From Streptococcus anginosus (GTDB lineage: Bacteria; Bacillota; Bacilli; Lactobacillales; Streptococcaceae), in NCBI RefSeq assembly GCF_001697145.1, contig NZ_CP012719.1, positions 1,522,501 to 1,586,500 of the forward strand: 64,000 nt of DNA. The letters are read 5' to 3'. The notes beneath the pieces were generated by a model. It worked only from the letters and a program-made list of their open reading frames with translations. It had not been told where the DNA came from and made no database searches. The first letter of the stretch is position 1. Every line of letters starts with the position of its first letter. A program made the position numbers and the translations under genes. Shown piece after piece: positions 9,363 through 19,476 of the stretch.

Positions 9363-10097
9363 TCACTTCTCACACACAAAAAACCAACGTTTGCTTTCTT
9401 TTTTCGGTGCTTGGTCTTCAAAATCTGCATAAACCTTAACAATTTTAAATCCAGCTTTTTCTAGTAAAATATCATAGGTCAAAATTTCGTAAGTGCGCTC
9501 TTCATGGACTTCGTCGTAACGTGTGAAGCGCCCGTCTTCGTCTTGCAAGAAAAAGGTCAATTCATGCACGACTGAATGTGGCGCCTCATCGGCGTATGTA
9601 TCCCAGACCATGGCAAATTCATCAGCGTTTTCATGGTAAGAATAACCAGGAAAGACGGTATCTGTCTGGTAAGTTGAGTGCACATCAAAAATGAAAACGC
9701 CGCCTTCGTTCAAACAGTTGTAAACTTGCTGAAAGACATCACCGACTTCAACTTCATCGGCCATGTAGCAAATTGAATCAGAGTAACAAGTCACCAAGTC
9801 GTATTTCCCAGCTTGCGACAAATCAAGCATGTTGCCCTGTCTGAATTCAATAGCTTCACCTGCTTCTTTGGCACGTTTACGAGCGATTTCAAGCATCTCA
9901 TCACTCAAATCCAATCCCGTCATATCAAAGCCAGCTTTGGCAAAGCGTACGGATTGAATCCCTGTTCCACAAGCTAATTCTAAGAGCTTTTTCTTATTTT
10001 TTGGAAAATGGCGGAGCGAAAAATCGGTCCATTTATCATAAAGACTATCATCCATAATAGCATCATAGACTGATGCGAAGGTTTCATAAGTTGTCAT
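9363..10097 (-). CDS. Class I SAM-dependent methyltransferase
   Basis: The protein has 244 residues when started at MTTYETFASVYDAIMDDSLY; an earlier in-frame GTG/ATG is less likely. It has the Rossmann methyltransferase motif I LLELACGTGIQSVRF, motif II LTGLDLSDEML-like acidic end, and FRQGNMLDL. The final third matches the small-molecule methyltransferase type often found next to rsfS in streptococci. The substrate is unknown. It follows rsfS after a hairpin and may be partly co-transcribed with the cluster. Confidence 0.83.
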   Translation of the reverse strand: MTTYETFASVYDAIMDDSLYDKWTDFSLRHFPKNKKKLLELACGTGIQSVRFAKAGFDMTGLDLSDEMLEIARKRAKEAGEAIEFRQGNMLDLSQAGKYDLVTCYSDSICYMADEVEVGDVFQQVYNCLNEGGVFIFDVHSTYQTDTVFPGYSYHENADEFAMVWDTYADEAPHSVVHELTFFLQDEDGRFTRYDEVHEERTYEILTYDILLEKAGFKIVKVYADFEDQAPKKESKRWFFVCEK

Positions 10098-10145
10098 CTT
10101 ATCTAGAAGTACCAAAAAGGTACTCTTCCTTTCTTCTCATTGAAA

Positions 10146-10172
10146 GAGGTTGGGACAATGTCCTCAACCCTC
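10146..10172 (-). terminator. Hairpin after rsfS
   Basis: The arms GAGGTTG and CAACCCTC enclose GGACA...TGTCC, giving a long stem on the minus strand followed by a short TTTC. The T-run is weak, so it may attenuate rather than stop transcription into the methyltransferase gene. Confidence 0.5.
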
Positions 10173-10184
10173 ATCGTTTTTTAT

Positions 10185-10550
10185 CTACAAGGTTTGTTTC
10201 TCAAGCAATGGTGTCACATCCACACCAACGGCTTCATGCCAGAGTTTTTCAAGGTTGTAGTGATTCCGCATTTCCTCAGAAAAAATATGAACAACCACCC
10301 CGCCTAGATCCAAAAGCACCCAGCCTCCAGCAGAGTCTCCTTCTACATGGCTAGCTGATTGCCCTGCTTCTGTAACTTTTTCACGAATATTATCAGCAAT
10401 CGCTTCTAGTTGACGGCTATTCATAGAGCTGGCAATGACAAAATAGTCTGTCATCGTCGTCAATTCTTGCAAATCTAGCACAGTAATGTCTTCTGCTCGT
10501 TTTTCATCCGCTGCTTTTACAACAATTTCTAATAGTTCTTTTTTATCCAT
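10185..10550 (-). CDS. rsfS: Ribosomal silencing factor RsfS
   Basis: The 121-residue protein is of the RsfS/Iojap family, which binds ribosomal protein L14 and blocks joining of the subunits when nutrients are short. The family pattern is clear: [53 protein letters not shown]-type core and a late YNLEKLW. The gene abuts the isochorismatase gene with no gap, consistent with one operon from yqeG onward. Confidence 0.95.
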   Translation of the reverse strand: MDKKELLEIVVKAADEKRAEDITVLDLQELTTMTDYFVIASSMNSRQLEAIADNIREKVTEAGQSASHVEGDSAGGWVLLDLGGVVVHIFSEEMRNHYNLEKLWHEAVGVDVTPLLEKQTL

Positions 10551-11063
10551 TTAATCCTCTTTTAAAATTTCTTCTAAATCAGCCACTTGGGCAAAACGTC
10601 CGTTCCAAGCGTTTTCATAATGCTGTATTAATTGTTCTGCTGTAATTTCTCTTTCAGCAAAGGTAGTCGTGCCATTTTTAACAACTGCCAAATCATAACC
10701 AAACTCAAACGCTACCTTAACAGTCGTATCAATGCAATAATTCGTTGCCATGCCAATGATAATCAGCCGCTCAATAGCTTGGCTATCCAGATAAGTCTGT
10801 AAATGAGTTTCTTTAAAAGCACTATTATAATGTTTATCAAAGATTTTTTCGCCAACTTCTGGAGCAATAACTCCGTAAATTTCCCAGCCATGACTTCCTG
10901 TCAGTCGTTCGTCGTCATTGTGGCGGACATAAATCACTTCAATGTTTTTCTCACGACAAGTGGCGATTGCTTTTTGCCAGACAGATAAGCAGTTATCAAC
11001 AGCATACGGTTTAGCCTCTATCAAGGCTGTTTGAATATCAATCACTAACAGAGCCATTTTCAT
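10551..11063 (-). CDS. Isochorismatase-family cysteine hydrolase
   Basis: The 170-residue protein shares the fold and catalytic triad pattern of isochorismatase/nicotinamidase enzymes: aspartate in [12 protein letters not shown] near the start, lysine in KHYNSAF, and cysteine in [20 protein letters not shown]. The exact substrate is not known. Its ATG overlaps the yqeK stop as ATGA, indicating translational coupling within the yqeG-rsfS operon. Confidence 0.87.
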   Translation of the reverse strand: MKMALLVIDIQTALIEAKPYAVDNCLSVWQKAIATCREKNIEVIYVRHNDDERLTGSHGWEIYGVIAPEVGEKIFDKHYNSAFKETHLQTYLDSQAIERLIIIGMATNYCIDTTVKVAFEFGYDLAVVKNGTTTFAEREITAEQLIQHYENAWNGRFAQVADLEEILKED

Positions 11064-11656
11064 TTGTCATCTTTCATAAAGCCAACATACGCATTATAAG
11101 TCTCAATGGTTTGTGGGAAGATAGGCAAGCCCTTATGTGCCAGGTGCTCTACCGTCCGCGCTGTTTCGTAGGCAACCGCCTTATTTAACGATTTTTTAGC
11201 AATTTCACGTGCTTGCTCCACTCCTGGAAAGTTCCGATTAGGCTCAATATAGTCTGCTACGTAGACCACCTTATCTAAATCGGACATTTGGGCAGAACCT
11301 ACGGTATGAACTTCGATAGTTCGTAAAATTTCTGGATCTGTCAATCCTAAATCTTCCTGAATTTTATAAATGCCGACCATGCCATGCCAGACATTATTTC
11401 CCCAATCTTTCAATGCTGGATCCAGAGCATACTTATCAATCAGTGCCAGAAATTCTTCGTCAGAGAGCTTTTTTGCATAATCATGGAGCAGACCTGCCAA
11501 ACCAGCTTTTTCTACATCTACACCGAAGCGCTCTGCCAAGTCAATCGCTGCTTGTTCCACTCCTAGACAATGTTTAAAACGTTTCTCTGGTAAAAGATGC
11601 TGCATTTTGACTAAAAGCTGCTCACGAGAAATTCCCACGTAAGTTTCATATCCCAT
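11060..11656 (-). CDS. yqeK: HD-domain diadenosine tetraphosphatase
   Basis: The 198-residue HD-superfamily hydrolase is of the YqeK family, which splits Ap4A symmetrically into two ADP. The metal site is visible in [19 protein letters not shown] and LLHDYAKKL, with later [23 protein letters not shown]. The start [10 protein letters not shown] is preferred because AAGAAGG lies at the right distance; it overlaps the end of nadD by 11 bases. The pairing of nadD and yqeK is widespread in Firmicutes. Confidence 0.92.
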   Translation of the reverse strand: MGYETYVGISREQLLVKMQHLLPEKRFKHCLGVEQAAIDLAERFGVDVEKAGLAGLLHDYAKKLSDEEFLALIDKYALDPALKDWGNNVWHGMVGIYKIQEDLGLTDPEILRTIEVHTVGSAQMSDLDKVVYVADYIEPNRNFPGVEQAREIAKKSLNKAVAYETARTVEHLAHKGLPIFPQTIETYNAYVGFMKDDK

Positions 11657-12287
11657 TATTGTAAAGCCCTTCTTTCTCAATATAGTCTAAAACTGGCTTG
11701 GGTAGGAGAAAATTAGGCGTCCGACCTTGAGCCAGAAAATCTCGAACCATACTCGAAGAAATATCCATCAACGGCACATCTACCCAGATAACTGGATAAG
11801 AGGTACCAGCTTTATAACGGGGACGCTGAACACCAACAAATTGCACCAAATCAACTAATTCGTCAATTCGATGCCACTTGGGAAGGTAATCTACCATATC
11901 CGCTCCGATGATGAAATAATAATCTGTATCTGGATGTTTTTCCGTCAAGAATTTCATCGTATCATAGGTGTAACTAATACCCTTTCTCTCTAACTCAATG
12001 GTTTCAATTCCCAGACCTTCAATGCCTTCAATTGCCAACTTCAGCATCTTCAGTCGGTGCTTCTCATCAATCGTTGATTTCTTATCAACATGTGGTGGCT
12101 CATACTCAGGCATCAGCAAGACCTGATCTAAACATAATTGTTGCCGAACTTGATCAGCTACGACCAAATGGGCATTGTGAACTGGATTGAAATTTCCGCC
12201 TAAAATCCCAACTTGCTTTCTTTTTTTTGCTTTTACTTCTGGTTCCAACTTCACCTTGGTGAAAGGAGTCAGTAATTCAATTGCCAT
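11646..12287 (-). CDS. nadD: Nicotinate-nucleotide adenylyltransferase
   Basis: The 213-residue enzyme joins nicotinate mononucleotide and ATP to form deamido-NAD in NAD synthesis. The nucleotidyltransferase motif [16 protein letters not shown] lies at residues 26-41 (HNAH 37-40), and the second motif [10 protein letters not shown] lies near the C-terminus. An N-terminal tail of about 25 residues precedes the core, which is usual in streptococci. Confidence 0.95.
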   Translation of the reverse strand: MAIELLTPFTKVKLEPEVKAKKRKQVGILGGNFNPVHNAHLVVADQVRQQLCLDQVLLMPEYEPPHVDKKSTIDEKHRLKMLKLAIEGIEGLGIETIELERKGISYTYDTMKFLTEKHPDTDYYFIIGADMVDYLPKWHRIDELVDLVQFVGVQRPRYKAGTSYPVIWVDVPLMDISSSMVRDFLAQGRTPNFLLPKPVLDYIEKEGLYNNGI

Positions 12288-12299
12288 AGGCTGCTTCCT

Positions 12300-12611
12300 C
12301 TAAATTTCTTTTACCTTTACTGAAATTTTGCGGTTTTCTTTTTTGCTAGACTGCTTGTACAGAATTAAAGTGCGACCAATTTTTTGAACAGTATTCACAC
12401 CGATTTCCTCTTCGAGAATTTCTGCTACTTCATGGATGTTCTCATCTGTATTTTGCAGAAGAGTTACTTTAATCAATTCTCTAGCATCTAAAGCTTGACG
12501 GACACTCGTTTTAATCTGGTCGTTGAGACCGTTTTTGCCAATCTGAATGATTGGTTTGAGACTATGAGCTTGGTTATTTAAAAAAGCCCGTTGTTTTGAT
12601 GTTAATGACAT
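12300..12611 (-). CDS. yhbY: YhbY-type ribosome assembly RNA-binding protein
   Basis: The 103-residue CRM-domain protein associates with pre-50S ribosomal particles. It starts at MSLTSKQRAFLNNQAHSL and carries the RNA-binding loop IQIGKNGLNDQ and the segment KVTLLQNTDENIHEVAE. A possible start four codons earlier lacks support. It stands between yqeH and nadD as in related genomes, after a 157-base interval that contains a long imperfect palindrome. Confidence 0.93.
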   Translation of the reverse strand: MSLTSKQRAFLNNQAHSLKPIIQIGKNGLNDQIKTSVRQALDARELIKVTLLQNTDENIHEVAEILEEEIGVNTVQKIGRTLILYKQSSKKENRKISVKVKEI

Positions 12612-12642
12612 GATAAGATACAAAGAGCGTCAAAACCTACAG

Positions 12643-12706
12643 AAAACTAGGAAATTCAGCGAAGAATCAATGATTCTAAGAGAATTTAGCTATTTTCCGA
12701 GTTTTT
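12643..12706. repeat. Long imperfect palindrome between yqeH and yhbY
   Basis: The outer arms AAAACTAGGAAA and TTTTCCGAGTTTT pair with one bulge, and an inner AGAATC-AAT-GATTCT hairpin stands at the tip. It has no clean T-run after it on the minus strand. It could be a processing site, an attenuator or a small repeated element. Confidence 0.45.
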
Positions 12707-12768
12707 AGCTCGTGTTCAATTCCTTTCTAAAAATTGGTTTAACTGTGACGGTTTTCTACTAGAATTCC

Positions 12769-13875
12769 TTAGATAATGGCTTTGCGGATCACTACTGCTA
12801 CTCCATCTGGTGCCCAGGCTGCAATCTTTGCTGGTCCTGTCACACGAATCCAGCCCAAGCCTGAAAAAACTACATCTGTTTTGGCTTCAATTTTCAACTC
12901 ATGTTTGACTAACTGAGGAAAATCTGATACTTCTTTTTTAGAGGGCGGTGTTAGCAAAGAGCCAACATGCTTTTCATAAAATTCTCCCGCTCCCGCAAGC
13001 TTGGTACGGTGCAATTTGAGCTCATTGTCAAAATAAGCCGTAAAGCCCTGCTTATCACCCGACACAAAATCAAAGCGTCCCAAGCCCCCTAAAAAGAGGG
13101 TTTGTTCAGGATTGAGTTGATATGTTTTGGGCTTGATTTCCTTTTTCGGACTGATATATTTGAGATTTTTAGCAGACAGATAATGAGCCATTTGGTGGCG
13201 GTGGATAATCCCTGGTGTGTCGTAGATATGACTGCCGTCAGCCAGCGGAATTTCAATCTTATCCAGTGTAGTTCCTGGAAAACGCGAAGTCGTAATGATT
13301 TCCTTATCCCCAGTAATTTCCTGAATAATAGCATTGATAAGGGTGGACTTACCAACATTGGTCACGCCGACCACATAAACATCTCGGCCTTTCCGATATT
13401 GCTCAATCTTTTCAATCAATTCTTTAATCGCTTGCTTGTTTTGAGCTGAAGTCAAAACTACATCAACAGGGCGCAGTCCTTCCTCGTGAGCCCGCTCCGT
13501 CAGCCATTGGGCAACCTTGCTCGTCTTAACCGACTTAGGGAGAATATCTTTTTTATTCCCGACCAACAGCACATCGTTACCAGCCACAAAGCGTGGCAAA
13601 CCCGGAATCACCGAACCATTAAAATCAAAAATATCTACTACATTGACTACGAGAGCATTGCTGTCGCCGACTTCGTGGAGAAGTCTGAGAAAATCATCGT
13701 CTGTCAATTGCACATCGGTAATTTCGTTGTAGTGACGCAGACGGAAACAGCGCTGACAATACAGCTCACCTGTCTCCATTCCCTTTTCCAAAGCCGACTG
13801 AGGGGTGTAGCCAAGCCTATCCTTATATTTTGTCTGAATCGGTGCTCCACACCCAATACAGAGAATGTCTTCCAT
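12769..13875 (-). CDS. yqeH: Circularly permuted ribosome biogenesis GTPase
   Basis: The 368-residue protein is required for 30S subunit assembly in Firmicutes. It opens with a zinc finger (C6, C9, C40, C43). The GTPase motifs are in permuted order: G4 NKKD at 107-110, G5 TSAQ at 142-145, G1 GVTNVGKS at 170-177 and G3 DTPG at 219-222. A C-terminal RNA-binding part follows. The gene begins two bases after the yqeG stop. Confidence 0.95.
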   Translation of the reverse strand: MEDILCIGCGAPIQTKYKDRLGYTPQSALEKGMETGELYCQRCFRLRHYNEITDVQLTDDDFLRLLHEVGDSNALVVNVVDIFDFNGSVIPGLPRFVAGNDVLLVGNKKDILPKSVKTSKVAQWLTERAHEEGLRPVDVVLTSAQNKQAIKELIEKIEQYRKGRDVYVVGVTNVGKSTLINAIIQEITGDKEIITTSRFPGTTLDKIEIPLADGSHIYDTPGIIHRHQMAHYLSAKNLKYISPKKEIKPKTYQLNPEQTLFLGGLGRFDFVSGDKQGFTAYFDNELKLHRTKLAGAGEFYEKHVGSLLTPPSKKEVSDFPQLVKHELKIEAKTDVVFSGLGWIRVTGPAKIAAWAPDGVAVVIRKAII

Positions 13876-13877
13876 AC

Positions 13878-14417
13878 TTAAATTCCTTTTTTATACTCAA
13901 TCGGTCCATATTTTTCGGTGATTTTTTTCAACACACGACGCTCACGAGCTCGGTTAATCTGGGTCTTTAACGAATCATGCTCAACCAGTGGCTTAACCAA
14001 AATCGAACGAATTCCGGCTCTATGAGCAGCTCGAATGTCCGTCATGAGCTGATCTCCCACCATGACTACTTCATTTTTCTCAAAATGAAATTCTTTCAGC
14101 GCCCGATCAATCCCCCAAGTGAATGGTTTCATAGACCAACAGACATAGTCAATTTCAAACTTTTCAACTGCTCGTTTGACTCGTTTTTTAGTGTTATTGG
14201 ACACCACAATAATCCGAATCCCTGCATCGCGCACATCATGGAGCCACTGCTTCATTTCTGGCGTTCCGTCGGGATTGTTCCATGCGATAAGAGTATTATC
14301 TAAATCCACCAAAACAGCCTTGATACCGTGTTTTTTTAAACTTTCAACTGTCAAATCATAAACTGCCTCAATCGCAAAATCAGGCATGTAGTTTTCAATT
14401 GCCACATTTCTCTCCAA
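13878..14417 (-). CDS. yqeG: YqeG-family HAD phosphatase
   Basis: The 179-residue HAD-superfamily (IIIA) phosphatase has motif I VLVDLDNTLIAW (D38, D40), motif II VVSNNT and motif IV VVMVGDQLMTDIRAA. Related proteins act on phosphatidylglycerol phosphate in some lineages, but the substrate here is not known. It is the first gene of the yqeG-yqeH-yhbY-nadD-yqeK-isochorismatase-rsfS operon. Confidence 0.9.
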   Translation of the reverse strand: MERNVAIENYMPDFAIEAVYDLTVESLKKHGIKAVLVDLDNTLIAWNNPDGTPEMKQWLHDVRDAGIRIIVVSNNTKKRVKRAVEKFEIDYVCWSMKPFTWGIDRALKEFHFEKNEVVMVGDQLMTDIRAAHRAGIRSILVKPLVEHDSLKTQINRARERRVLKKITEKYGPIEYKKGI

Positions 14418-14494
14418 ACATTATACTTCTACCTATTTTAACATAAAAAAAGAGTTTTCGCACCCTAGATTTTTTCATCGATTTTATGTACAAT

Positions 14495-14524
14495 TTGCCA
14501 AAAAATGTTTAAAAATGTTATAGT
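14495..14524 (+). promoter_or_regulatory. Promoter of the TVP38/TMEM64 gene
   Basis: TTGCCA (14495-14500) and TATAGT (14519-14524) are separated by 18 bases. The start codon lies 30 bases further on with ACGGAGGAA as ribosome site. Confidence 0.6.
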
Positions 14525-14554
14525 AAGAATAGAGAATTTAACACGGAGGAACTT

Positions 14555-15181
14555 ATGGCAAATACGAGTAAGAAAATGACTGCCGTCTCCCCTCTTTTAC
14601 AAAAATTTATCAACTGGTCTTCTATTGTTGGAGCAGTTGGAACAGTAATTTTCTGTATCTGGGCCTATTATACTGGCATTTTACAATCCAAAGAAACTCT
14701 GTCAGACTTTATTAAGCAAGCTGGCATTTGGGGACCGCCACTCTTTATTTTCTTACAAATCTTACAGACAGTTGTTCCTATTATTCCTGGAGCTTTGACT
14801 TCGGTTGCTGGTGTTTTTATTTATGGTCATATCATTGGAACCATTTATAATTATATCGGCATCGTCATCGGCTGTGCTATTATTTTTTACCTAGCGCGTA
14901 CCTACGGTTCTGCTTTTGTCCAATCGGTCGTCAGCAAACGCACCTATGATAAGTACATCGGTTGGCTGGATGAAGACAATCGTTTTGAGCGTTTTTTCAT
15001 CTTTATGATGATTTGGCCTATCAGCCCAGCGGATTTTCTTTGTATGTTAGCAGCCTTAACAAAGATGACCTTTAAGAAATATATGATGATTATCATTTTG
15101 TGCAAACCAATCACACTAGTCATCTACACTTACGGTTTGACATATATTATTGATTTCTTTTGGCAATTATTTTCAAAATAA
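14555..15181 (+). CDS. TVP38/TMEM64 (DedA-like) membrane protein
   Basis: The 208-residue integral membrane protein has a transmembrane segment at about 20-45 and a re-entrant family core: LQILQTVVPIIPGALTSVAGVFIYG followed by GCAIIFYLARTYG. Two C-terminal membrane segments include WPISPADFLCMLAALTKM. DedA-superfamily members move lipids or support membrane energetics; a specific role is not known here. It is monocistronic with its own promoter and terminator. Confidence 0.85.
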   Translation: MANTSKKMTAVSPLLQKFINWSSIVGAVGTVIFCIWAYYTGILQSKETLSDFIKQAGIWGPPLFIFLQILQTVVPIIPGALTSVAGVFIYGHIIGTIYNYIGIVIGCAIIFYLARTYGSAFVQSVVSKRTYDKYIGWLDEDNRFERFFIFMMIWPISPADFLCMLAALTKMTFKKYMMIIILCKPITLVIYTYGLTYIIDFFWQLFSK

Positions 15182-15183
15182 AA

Positions 15184-15215
15184 GGCAGAGCGAAACAAAC
15201 GGCTCTGTCTTTTTA
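15184..15215 (+). terminator. Terminator after the TVP38 gene
   Basis: GGCAGAGC and GCTCTGTC pair across a 10-base loop and are followed by TTTTTAT. It lies between two convergent genes. Confidence 0.75.
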
Positions 15216-16124
15216 TAAAATGCCTTTTCGTTTTTCCAATATCAAATCTTTTATAGAAATCAAGGCAACTGCTGATAAAATCATGAACATCCCGACAAAA
15301 TCCAAAAAGTAAAATTGCTCGTGCATTATGAGAAAGGCAAAAAATACAGCCGATATAGGCTCAACAGCTGCTAGAAGGCTAGATTTTACCGGTCCAACCA
15401 AACTAGTTCCTTTGAGAAATAGCGTATAGGCGATAATTGTCCCTACTAGAATAATCCCTACTAAAGCCAGATATACTTCCGTTGACAACTGCCAATGAAA
15501 ATGTGAAATACCGCTAAATGGCGTTAAGACAATGCCTGCTAACATCATACCCACTCCAATCACTGAAATACTGCCCCACATCTTTATCAGCTGAATCGGA
15601 ATAAGAATATACAAAGCGTAAGTAAAGGCTGCAAACAATCCCCAGAATAGTCCTGTAGGTGTGACAGATAACTGATTGAATTGTCCATGGGTAGCAATCA
15701 AAAAGGTTCCACCAACCGCTAATATCATAGACAATACTTCTGTCACAGTAGGTGCAACACAGTCTTTGAGACAAGTGTAAGCAAGGATTCCCACCGGACA
15801 GACATATTGTAAAACGGTTGCCGTTCCTGCATTGCTTTCATAAATAGATTTTAAATAAGCAAATTGATTGAGCAACAATCCTAATAAAGCAAACAGCGTC
15901 AAAGACATCATCGCTTTTTGATCTTTTAGCATTTCAACCAATTTTCTACGATTAGTTAGCACCATATACAATACCAACAGAAATCCTGCAATTAAAAGTC
16001 GAATATTCGTTAAAACTAAAACAGGAAATCCATGCGTCATCAAGTATTGTCCGCTCGTCCCAGACAATCCCCATGCAATTCCTGCGACTAAGGTTAAAAT
16101 GGTGCCTTTTGCTATTTTTGACAT
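15213..16124 (-). CDS. EamA/DMT-family transporter
   Basis: The 303-residue drug/metabolite transporter superfamily protein has ten predicted membrane helices arranged as two EamA repeats. The first repeat starts with GTILTLVAGIAWGLSGTSGQ and the second with PTGLFWGLFAAFTYALYILIP. Such proteins export amino acids or other metabolites; the substrate is unknown. It is transcribed convergently with the TVP38 gene, and its start lies just beyond the gatB terminator. Confidence 0.87.
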   Translation of the reverse strand: MSKIAKGTILTLVAGIAWGLSGTSGQYLMTHGFPVLVLTNIRLLIAGFLLVLYMVLTNRRKLVEMLKDQKAMMSLTLFALLGLLLNQFAYLKSIYESNAGTATVLQYVCPVGILAYTCLKDCVAPTVTEVLSMILAVGGTFLIATHGQFNQLSVTPTGLFWGLFAAFTYALYILIPIQLIKMWGSISVIGVGMMLAGIVLTPFSGISHFHWQLSTEVYLALVGIILVGTIIAYTLFLKGTSLVGPVKSSLLAAVEPISAVFFAFLIMHEQFYFLDFVGMFMILSAVALISIKDLILEKRKGIL

Positions 16125-16163
16125 ATCCTACCCCCAAGCTTTTCCATTCTATGATTATAGCAC

Positions 16164-16193
16164 AAAAAATCAGCCGAAACGACTGATTTTTTT
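16164..16193 (-). terminator. Terminator of the aspS-gatCAB operon
   Basis: On the minus strand AAAAATCAG and CTGATTTTTT (with CGTTTCGG between) form a stem with T-run. It follows the gatB stop at 16199 and precedes the DMT gene. Confidence 0.75.
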
Positions 16194-16198
16194 AGATT

Positions 16199-17632
16199 TT
16201 ACAACTTTGCCAATTCTTCATTAAGAAGTTTTTGAGCTACTTGTGGATTGGCTTGACCTCTGGTAGCTTTCATGAGCTGACCGATCAGGGACTTGGCTGC
16301 ATTCTTGTTGCCACCCTTGTAGTCGTTGATTGCTTTTTCATTATCTGCAAAGACTTGCTGGATGATTGGCAGAAGTTGTGCTGGGTCAGAAATCTGCACT
16401 AAGCCAGCTTTTTCAACGTATTCCTTGGCTGAACCACCATTCTTCGCCAAATGAACAAAGACTTTTTTGGCAATTTTAGAGGAAATCGTACCGTCAGCCA
16501 CCAAACTCAACATTTCAGTCAAGTTGACTGGTGTCAAACCGATTTCTTCAATCGTTTTATCTTCAGCATTGAGGTATTGAGCAACCTCACCTTGGAGCCA
16601 GTTTGACACAGATTTTGCGTTTCCGCCCGCTGTCACTGCAGCTTCAAAGAAGTCAGAGATACTCTTCGTTGCTGTCAATTGCTTGACATCATAGTCTGAC
16701 AATCCAAAGTCTGCCTTGTACTTAGCCCGACGTTCTTTTGGAAAGGCTGGTAAATCTGAGCGCACTGACTCAATCCAACTATCATCAATCTCAAAGTTTG
16801 GTAGGTCAGGCTCTGGGAAGTAACGATAGTCAGCCGAGCCTTCCTTGACCCGCATAAGCAGGGTTTCACCCGTTACTTCGTCATACCGACGGGTTTCTTG
16901 ACGAATTTGACCACCGCTGCGCAAAATCTCAGCCTGACGTTTTTCCTCAAAAGCCAGACCTTTGCGAACAAAGTTGAAGGAATTAAGATTTTTTAGTTCT
17001 GTCTTGGTTCCAAATTCTTCTTGACCATAAGGACGGATAGAAATATTGGCATCCACGCGCATGGACCCTTCTTCCATTTTGACATCAGAAATGCCAGTAT
17101 ACTGGATGATTTCCTTGAGAGCTGTCAGATAAGCATAGGCTTCTTCTGGACTTCGCATATCCGCTTCTGAAACAATCTCAATCAGCGGCACGCCTTGGCG
17201 GTTAAGGTCAACATAAGAATAACCATCACTGCCGTGAGTGTTCTTTCCAGCGTCTTCTTCCAAATGAGCCCGCTCAATGCGAATTTTCTTAGTCGTACCG
17301 TCTTCTAATTCGATCTCAATCCAGCCATTGTAGCCAATTGGCTCGTCAAATTGAGAGATTTGGTAAGCTTTCGGATTATCTGGATAGAAATAATTCTTGC
17401 GGTCAAAGTGCATCTTTTGATGAATGTCCATATTGAGCGCCAGAGCAGCCTTAATACCGTAATCAATAACTCCCTTGTTCATCACCGGCAAGACACCTGG
17501 GAAAGACCAGTCAATGATATTGGTGTTGGTATTTGGATCTTCTCCGAAATGAGCCGGTGCTGGTGAGAAAATTTTTGAATTTGTTTTTAATTCAACGTGG
17601 ACTTCCAGTCCAATAATCGTTTCAAAGTTCAT
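16199..17632 (-). CDS. gatB: Asp/Glu-tRNA amidotransferase subunit B
   Basis: The 477-residue tRNA-binding and kinase subunit of GatCAB amidotransferase phosphorylates Glu or Asp on the mischarged tRNA before amidation. It has the family start [20 protein letters not shown], the blocks [14 protein letters not shown] and [19 protein letters not shown], and the acidic catalytic zone [10 protein letters not shown]. The C-terminal helical YqeY-like domain runs from about 330 to the end. It overlaps gatA by one base (TAATG), so the pair is translationally coupled. Confidence 0.96.
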   Translation of the reverse strand: MNFETIIGLEVHVELKTNSKIFSPAPAHFGEDPNTNTNIIDWSFPGVLPVMNKGVIDYGIKAALALNMDIHQKMHFDRKNYFYPDNPKAYQISQFDEPIGYNGWIEIELEDGTTKKIRIERAHLEEDAGKNTHGSDGYSYVDLNRQGVPLIEIVSEADMRSPEEAYAYLTALKEIIQYTGISDVKMEEGSMRVDANISIRPYGQEEFGTKTELKNLNSFNFVRKGLAFEEKRQAEILRSGGQIRQETRRYDEVTGETLLMRVKEGSADYRYFPEPDLPNFEIDDSWIESVRSDLPAFPKERRAKYKADFGLSDYDVKQLTATKSISDFFEAAVTAGGNAKSVSNWLQGEVAQYLNAEDKTIEEIGLTPVNLTEMLSLVADGTISSKIAKKVFVHLAKNGGSAKEYVEKAGLVQISDPAQLLPIIQQVFADNEKAINDYKGGNKNAAKSLIGQLMKATRGQANPQVAQKLLNEELAKL

Positions 17633-19098
17633 TATTTTTCACCTCCAAAAATGACTGGTTTTTGCTTGTGGTAGTCTGTCGTTGCTTCAAAAGCAGCTGC
17701 CACTTGATAAATCGTTTCTTCATCAAAATGATTTCCAATCAATTGCAGACCAACCGGAAGTCCGTCCGCAAAGCCTGCTGGAATAGAAATACCAGGAAGC
17801 CCTGCCAAATTGACCGGAATTGTCAAAAGGTCAGCCAAATACATCGCTACTGGATCGTGACTTTGAGTTCCTAAGTCGTAAGCAACCGTTGGTGCAGTTG
17901 GTCCTAAAATCAAATCATACTTTTCAAATACCTTGGCAAAATCCTGCATAATGAGCGTCCGAACTTGACCTGCTTTCTTGAAATAAGCATCGTAATAACC
18001 AGAAGATAGACTAAATGTTCCCAACATAATCCGGCGCTTTACTTCCTCACCAAAACCTTGGCTACGAGACTTGACATAGACATCTTCTAAGTTCTCAATC
18101 TCATCTGCCCGATAGCCATAACGAATCCCATCGAAACGTTGCAAGTTAGAGCTGGCTTCAGAGGAAGCGATGATATAGTAAACCGCTACCCCATATTTGC
18201 TGTGCGGCAGGCTGACTTCTTCAACAATCGCTCCCAGACTTTCCAAATGTTTAGCAGCTGCCAAAATGCGTTCCTTGACTTTTTCATCAATCCCTTCACC
18301 CATATATTCTTTTGGAAGAGCAATTTTCAATCCTTTAATATCTTGACCAATCTTGCTAGTGAAATCAGGAACAGTTCGTTGAGAAGAGGTTGAGTCTTTT
18401 TTATCATTGCCTGCAATTACGCCCAAAAGCTGAGCATTTTCTTTGACCGTCTGAGCAAAAGGTCCGATTTGATCCAACGAGCTACCAAAAGCAATGAGCC
18501 CAAAGCGAGAAACTCGTCCATAAGTTGGCTTCAGTCCGACCACTCCGTTAAAGGAAGCTGGCTGACGGATCGAGCCACCGGTATCAGAACCTAGAGACAA
18601 GCGAACCTGACCAGAAGCAACTGCTGTCGCTGAACCACCAGATGAACCACCGGGAACTTTGGTAGTGTCCCAAGCATTTTTTGTAGTCTTAAAATAAGAA
18701 TTTTCACTGGAGCCACCCATGGCAAATTCGTCCATATTGGTCTTACCAATGACAATCATATCTTTCTCATGGAGTTTTTCGACACTGGTTGCATCAAAAA
18801 TTGGCTTATAATTGTAAAGAATTTTTGACGCAGCTGTCGTTAAAATCCCCTTAGTAGAAATATTGTCCTTAACAGCTAGTGGAATCCCGCTCATAAGATT
18901 ATCTGCATCAATTCCCTTCGTGTCTACTGCTGCTGCTTGCGCCAATGCTTCTTCTTCACTAATCGTAATAAAGCTATCAACTGCACTTTCTCGACTCTTA
19001 ATATCTTCCAGAGTAGCTTTCGTCAGCTCAACTGCGGAAAGTTCCTTTTTGACAAGGAGATCATGCAATTCTTCAATTGTTTTTTGATTCAAAGTCAT
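17632..19098 (-). CDS. gatA: Asp/Glu-tRNA amidotransferase subunit A
   Basis: The 488-residue amidase subunit generates ammonia from glutamine. The Ser-cisSer-Lys triad is visible: K77 in [12 protein letters not shown]152 in PGGSSGGSA and S176 in [12 protein letters not shown]. Together with GatB and GatC it converts Glu-tRNA-Gln to Gln-tRNA-Gln and, if Asp-tRNA-Asn is made, Asp-tRNA-Asn to Asn-tRNA-Asn. It overlaps both gatC and gatB by one base. Confidence 0.96.
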   Translation of the reverse strand: MTLNQKTIEELHDLLVKKELSAVELTKATLEDIKSRESAVDSFITISEEEALAQAAAVDTKGIDADNLMSGIPLAVKDNISTKGILTTAASKILYNYKPIFDATSVEKLHEKDMIVIGKTNMDEFAMGGSSENSYFKTTKNAWDTTKVPGGSSGGSATAVASGQVRLSLGSDTGGSIRQPASFNGVVGLKPTYGRVSRFGLIAFGSSLDQIGPFAQTVKENAQLLGVIAGNDKKDSTSSQRTVPDFTSKIGQDIKGLKIALPKEYMGEGIDEKVKERILAAAKHLESLGAIVEEVSLPHSKYGVAVYYIIASSEASSNLQRFDGIRYGYRADEIENLEDVYVKSRSQGFGEEVKRRIMLGTFSLSSGYYDAYFKKAGQVRTLIMQDFAKVFEKYDLILGPTAPTVAYDLGTQSHDPVAMYLADLLTIPVNLAGLPGISIPAGFADGLPVGLQLIGNHFDEETIYQVAAAFEATTDYHKQKPVIFGGEK

Positions 19099-19400
19099 TA
19101 GGCGTCTCCTCCGTCATCTAGAATAGCAGGCACTTTGATATAGCCTCGCTCTTTTTCAGGCACATTTTGGAAAAGTTCTTCTCGATTCCAACCTGCAACT
19201 GCTACATCTTCACGCATATAGTTGACATTTTCTGCCACGTTTGATGTAAAAGGCACACCAGTTGTATCAACTTCGTTTAACAACTCCACCATGTCCACAA
19301 TTTTTGACAAAGTTGTCGCAAATTCTGCTGTTTCTTCAGGTGAAAAAGCGAGTTTTGACAGGTTGGCAACATGCGTTACTTCCTCTTGAGTAATTTTCAT
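19098..19400 (-). CDS. gatC: Asp/Glu-tRNA amidotransferase subunit C
   Basis: The 100-residue stabilising subunit wraps around GatA and GatB. The family pattern [18 protein letters not shown] and the C-terminal [13 protein letters not shown] are clear. It is the first gat gene after aspS, separated by 76 bases without a terminator. Confidence 0.95.
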   Translation of the reverse strand: MKITQEEVTHVANLSKLAFSPEETAEFATTLSKIVDMVELLNEVDTTGVPFTSNVAENVNYMREDVAVAGWNREELFQNVPEKERGYIKVPAILDDGGDA

Positions 19401-19476
19401 CTCTGTTTCCTTTCTCTTCTTTTATTTTTCAGCATAACCGAAAAACAATCATCTTCTTATTTTATCACAAATAGGC

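Noticed and set aside
7884-9432. Plus-strand open frames opposite the DUF262 gene
   Set aside because: They are antisense shadows created by AT-rich codon use and have no ribosome sites or similarity.
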